NCBI RefSeq assembly: GCF_038002345.1
Contig: NZ_JBBOCJ010000001.1
Coordinates: 1,054,001-1,118,000, forward strand
DNA from: Paenibacillus sp. FSL M7-0420
GTDB lineage: Bacteria; Bacillota; Bacilli; Paenibacillales; Paenibacillaceae
Reading direction: 5' to 3'
DNA length: 64,000 nt
Of the stretch, positions 62,021 through 64,000 are shown piece by piece. Made by a program: the position numbers and the translations under genes. Within the stretch, counting starts at the first letter, position 1. Every line of letters starts with the position of its first letter. A model generated the notes under the pieces. That model saw only the letters and a program-made list of their open reading frames with translations. It was not told the origin of the DNA and did not search any database.

Positions 62021-62803
62021 TTGTCAACAAAACGCGGACGTCTATTAAAACGCAATTATTTCTTCGCCGGACTCATCCTGCTCATCGGCTTCGGCGGACT
62101 ACTCGGCTATGATCTGTATTTCAAGCCTTATGTACTGTCACAGACCGTCGTCAAAATCAAGGTGGAAGGCGGGGGCTTCCTGCCGAAGAACCATGAGCTG
62201 ACAGCGGAGAATCTCTATCTGGATTCCGTACAGACCAAAGACATCCCGGCAGGGGTCGTCCGTAGGCTGGAGCAGGTGGAACAGAAGATTACGAATGTTA
62301 ATCTGACGGATGGCAGCATTCTGACCGAGTCGCTGGTGGATGTAAGCGAGCTGGAGCCACAGCAGGACGAGGGGATTTTCCCGATTCCCAAAGACGCGAT
62401 CTATGCCATCAACGGTTCTCTCCGCAGCAGGGATAAGGTAGATATCTATTTGGTAGAAGGAGACTTACGCGCAAAAGAACGCAGAGGATACAGTCCGGCT
62501 GCTGCTGCATCTGTAGCTACTCCCGGAGGGGAAAAGGCCACAGACGCTTCCTCCCTGTTGGAAGCAGAGGTTCCGCCCGAGGTACCTGCGCGCAAAGTAT
62601 TCTTAAGCGGAGTGACCGTAAACTACGTGCGTACGGAAGATAACAACGACGTACTCGACTCGGAGAACGGCAATAACAATAACCGTTTTACTTCAACCGG
62701 GAAGGTGGCAGCCCCGGAGCTGAAGCTGAAGAAGAGCGACGGTGAGCTGCTGGGAGCTTATCTCGAGCAGGGCAAGAAGCTATGGATTGTCCGGGTGGAG
62801 TAG
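62021..62803 (+). CDS. SAF-domain pilus protein CpaB/RcpC-like (Tad locus 2)
   Basis: The 260-residue protein has an N-terminal membrane helix (YFFAGLILLIGFGGLLGYDL) and an SAF-like domain (ENLYLDSVQTKDIPAGVVRR; GSILTESLVDVSE), as in CpaB/RcpC. I chose the TTG at 62021 after AAGGGGGT. It opens a second Tad locus that continues beyond the window. Confidence 0.85.
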   Translation: MSTKRGRLLKRNYFFAGLILLIGFGGLLGYDLYFKPYVLSQTVVKIKVEGGGFLPKNHELTAENLYLDSVQTKDIPAGVVRRLEQVEQKITNVNLTDGSILTESLVDVSELEPQQDEGIFPIPKDAIYAINGSLRSRDKVDIYLVEGDLRAKERRGYSPAAAASVATPGGEKATDASSLLEAEVPPEVPARKVFLSGVTVNYVRTEDNNDVLDSENGNNNNRFTSTGKVAAPELKLKKSDGELLGAYLEQGKKLWIVRVE

Positions 62804-62833
62804 AAGAGCAGACAGAAAGGAGGAGGAATAAAC

Positions 62834-63898
62834 TTGAGAATATTCAGTCTGGGTATAGATCAGTTGACGATTAATGAGATTAAGCTGGCAGGCTTCACCG
62901 TTATTGCCCAAAGTGTGCTGCCGGAGCCTGTGCATGCCGGAGGGCATCTGTTAATGGTAACGAGCGAGCAGGTGCCGGTAGCAGAATTAAGAGAGCTGAG
63001 AGGGAGGTATCCAGACTCTTCAATTTTGTACATCTATCTGCAAAAGGGGGTGCGGGGTTACCAGGCCATACATATGCAGTGTGAGAGTCTGGGCATATTC
63101 TTCATGCCTCCGCGCTGCACCTCAGCGGCAATCATCGATAAGCTGCGCTATATGCTTGAAGATGAGCACAAGGAGAGCGGTAATCTGGTAGGCTTCTTCG
63201 GCTCGGGGCCAGGGATTGGCTGCACGAGTATTGCCAAGCTGTTCGCCAGGAGGATTGCCGCTTCAGGGCTGCGGGTGATTATGCTCGGTCTCGACCTGTA
63301 CGATCCGGGCTATGACCGGAAGGCAGCGGTTAGTCTGGACAGGCTGCGGCCGCGAATTACCGGTAAAATGCTGCATGATGAGGACTTCAGCGCGCTGGTG
63401 AAGCAGGAAGGCTATGCCTATCTGCCCGGGAACTTCGATTATCTAAGCGCCCAGGATTATCAGGAGGAGGAAATCGAATATCTGCTGGCGAGAGCAAGTG
63501 AAAGTGCTGATGTGGTGATCGCGGATTTCGGTTCGATTCCCGAGAGTGCCGCGTGGTATGTGGGGATGCAGAAGTCGGTGCTGCGCATGATCGTTACACA
63601 CCCGCGGCATGAACACAGGCTGCAGCCCCTGATGGAGCTGGCCGGACATATGGACCTGCATCCGCAGGACTTCCAGTGGATAATCAACCGCAGCAATGTG
63701 GAGGAGCTAACATCACCGAAGAGCCTGGCCCTGCGTTTTGGCAGCGAGCTTCTGCTGGAGCTTCCGTATTATCCATCTTTTCCGGAGAGCCTGCCACTGG
63801 GCAAAAAAGAGCTTCAGCAAGTGGACGATAAGGTCCACGCATTGCTTGTATCACTGGGCCTCGCCCAGGAAACCCGCAAGAAGGGGATATTTCAATGA
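62834..63898 (+). CDS. CpaE/TadZ-like ATPase (Tad locus 2)
   Basis: The 354-residue protein resembles TadZ in layout, with an N-terminal receiver-like part and a MinD-like ATPase domain whose Walker A reads GSGPGIGCTSIAKLFARRI, so the usual GKT lysine is replaced by C. ATP binding may be weakened or lost, which would suggest a structural role. AGGAGGAA precedes the TTG start. Confidence 0.85.
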   Translation: MRIFSLGIDQLTINEIKLAGFTVIAQSVLPEPVHAGGHLLMVTSEQVPVAELRELRGRYPDSSILYIYLQKGVRGYQAIHMQCESLGIFFMPPRCTSAAIIDKLRYMLEDEHKESGNLVGFFGSGPGIGCTSIAKLFARRIAASGLRVIMLGLDLYDPGYDRKAAVSLDRLRPRITGKMLHDEDFSALVKQEGYAYLPGNFDYLSAQDYQEEEIEYLLARASESADVVIADFGSIPESAAWYVGMQKSVLRMIVTHPRHEHRLQPLMELAGHMDLHPQDFQWIINRSNVEELTSPKSLALRFGSELLLELPYYPSFPESLPLGKKELQQVDDKVHALLVSLGLAQETRKKGIFQ

Positions 63899-64000
63899 TG
63901 AACAACAAGGATGACAGCTTGCCGTTACAGCAGAGGCGGGTGCTGTCCGGATGGACTCCGCTGGACCCTGAGCAGGGCAGGCGGCAGGAACAACAGGATG
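63895..64000 (+). CDS. Tad locus 2 third gene, probable CpaF-like ATPase (partial)
   Basis: The ATG overlaps the previous stop (ATGA) and the frame is open to the end of the window (35 residues, MMNNKDDSLPLQQRRVLSGW...). The gene order SAF protein, CpaE-like, then this gene suggests CpaF/TadA next, but the visible part has no motif, so this is inference. Confidence 0.5.
   Translation, partial: MMNNKDDSLPLQQRRVLSGWTPLDPEQGRRQEQQD

Overview
The window looks like chromosomal DNA from a spore-forming, low-to-moderate-GC Firmicute, most probably Paenibacillus. Supporting signs are strong AGGAGG-type ribosome binding sites with frequent TTG/GTG starts, YesM/YesN-type two-component control of a sugar transporter, a cmpA sporulation gene, DUF2621 and DUF6382/FHA proteins, and Firmicute-style Tad pilus loci. 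The genus is inferred from gene content and was not tested by alignment.

Region 1 (1-17,000) is a complete type I-C CRISPR-Cas locus: cas3, then cas5c-cas8c-cas7c-cas4-cas1-cas2, with three arrays all on the + strand. Array 1 has 23 repeats (972-2466), array 2 has 27 (4968-6720) and array 3 has 25 (15240-16894). The repeats share the stem GCACTC/GAGTGC and the 3' end GTGGATTGAAAT but have different loops, and array 3 repeats are 33 nt instead of 32. Each array has a leader of about 180 bp starting with the same block bounded by TGCGAA and TTCGCA. Between arrays 1 and 2 lies a minus-strand module of XRE regulator, ImmA/IrrE protease and PIN-like nuclease.

Region 2 (17,000-24,500) holds a diguanylate cyclase, a CGNR protein, a DinB protein, an IS3-family element that splits a terminator hairpin, the small sporulation gene cmpA (TTG start), a SprT-like protein, a pentapeptide-repeat protein, an Lrp/AsnC regulator and an UlaG-like hydrolase. 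Region 3 (24,500-36,400) has tRNA-Asn and tRNA-Ser, a Gfo/AraC/Gfo cluster, a CPBP protease, a livHMGFK branched-chain amino-acid transporter followed by alanine dehydrogenase, then tRNA-Glu and tRNA-Leu. Region 4 (36,800-47,100) has a response regulator/histidine kinase pair directly upstream of a sugar ABC transporter without its own ATPase, a divergent HTH pair, a second identical tRNA-Leu, glutathione peroxidase and Ohr next to OhrR-like operators, and a DCC protein. Region 5 (47,200-58,050) is a full Tad/Flp pilus operon. After an epimerase, DUF2621, endonuclease IV and PurU, a second Tad locus (SAF protein, CpaE-like ATPase, start of a third gene) begins at about 62,000 and runs off the end.

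The most unusual signals are non-coding: (i) a structured element after tRNA-Ser and again after tRNA-Glu, each time ending in a copy of that tRNA's own 3' end with both copies exactly 114 bp apart; (ii) two palindromic intergenic elements whose stems differ by compensatory changes; (iii) a degenerate four-copy 51-52 bp tandem repeat; (iv) CRISPR oddities, including a half repeat, a spacer carrying an inverted repeat end that would fold back on its own crRNA handle, and hybrid 33-nt repeats at the distal end of array 2.
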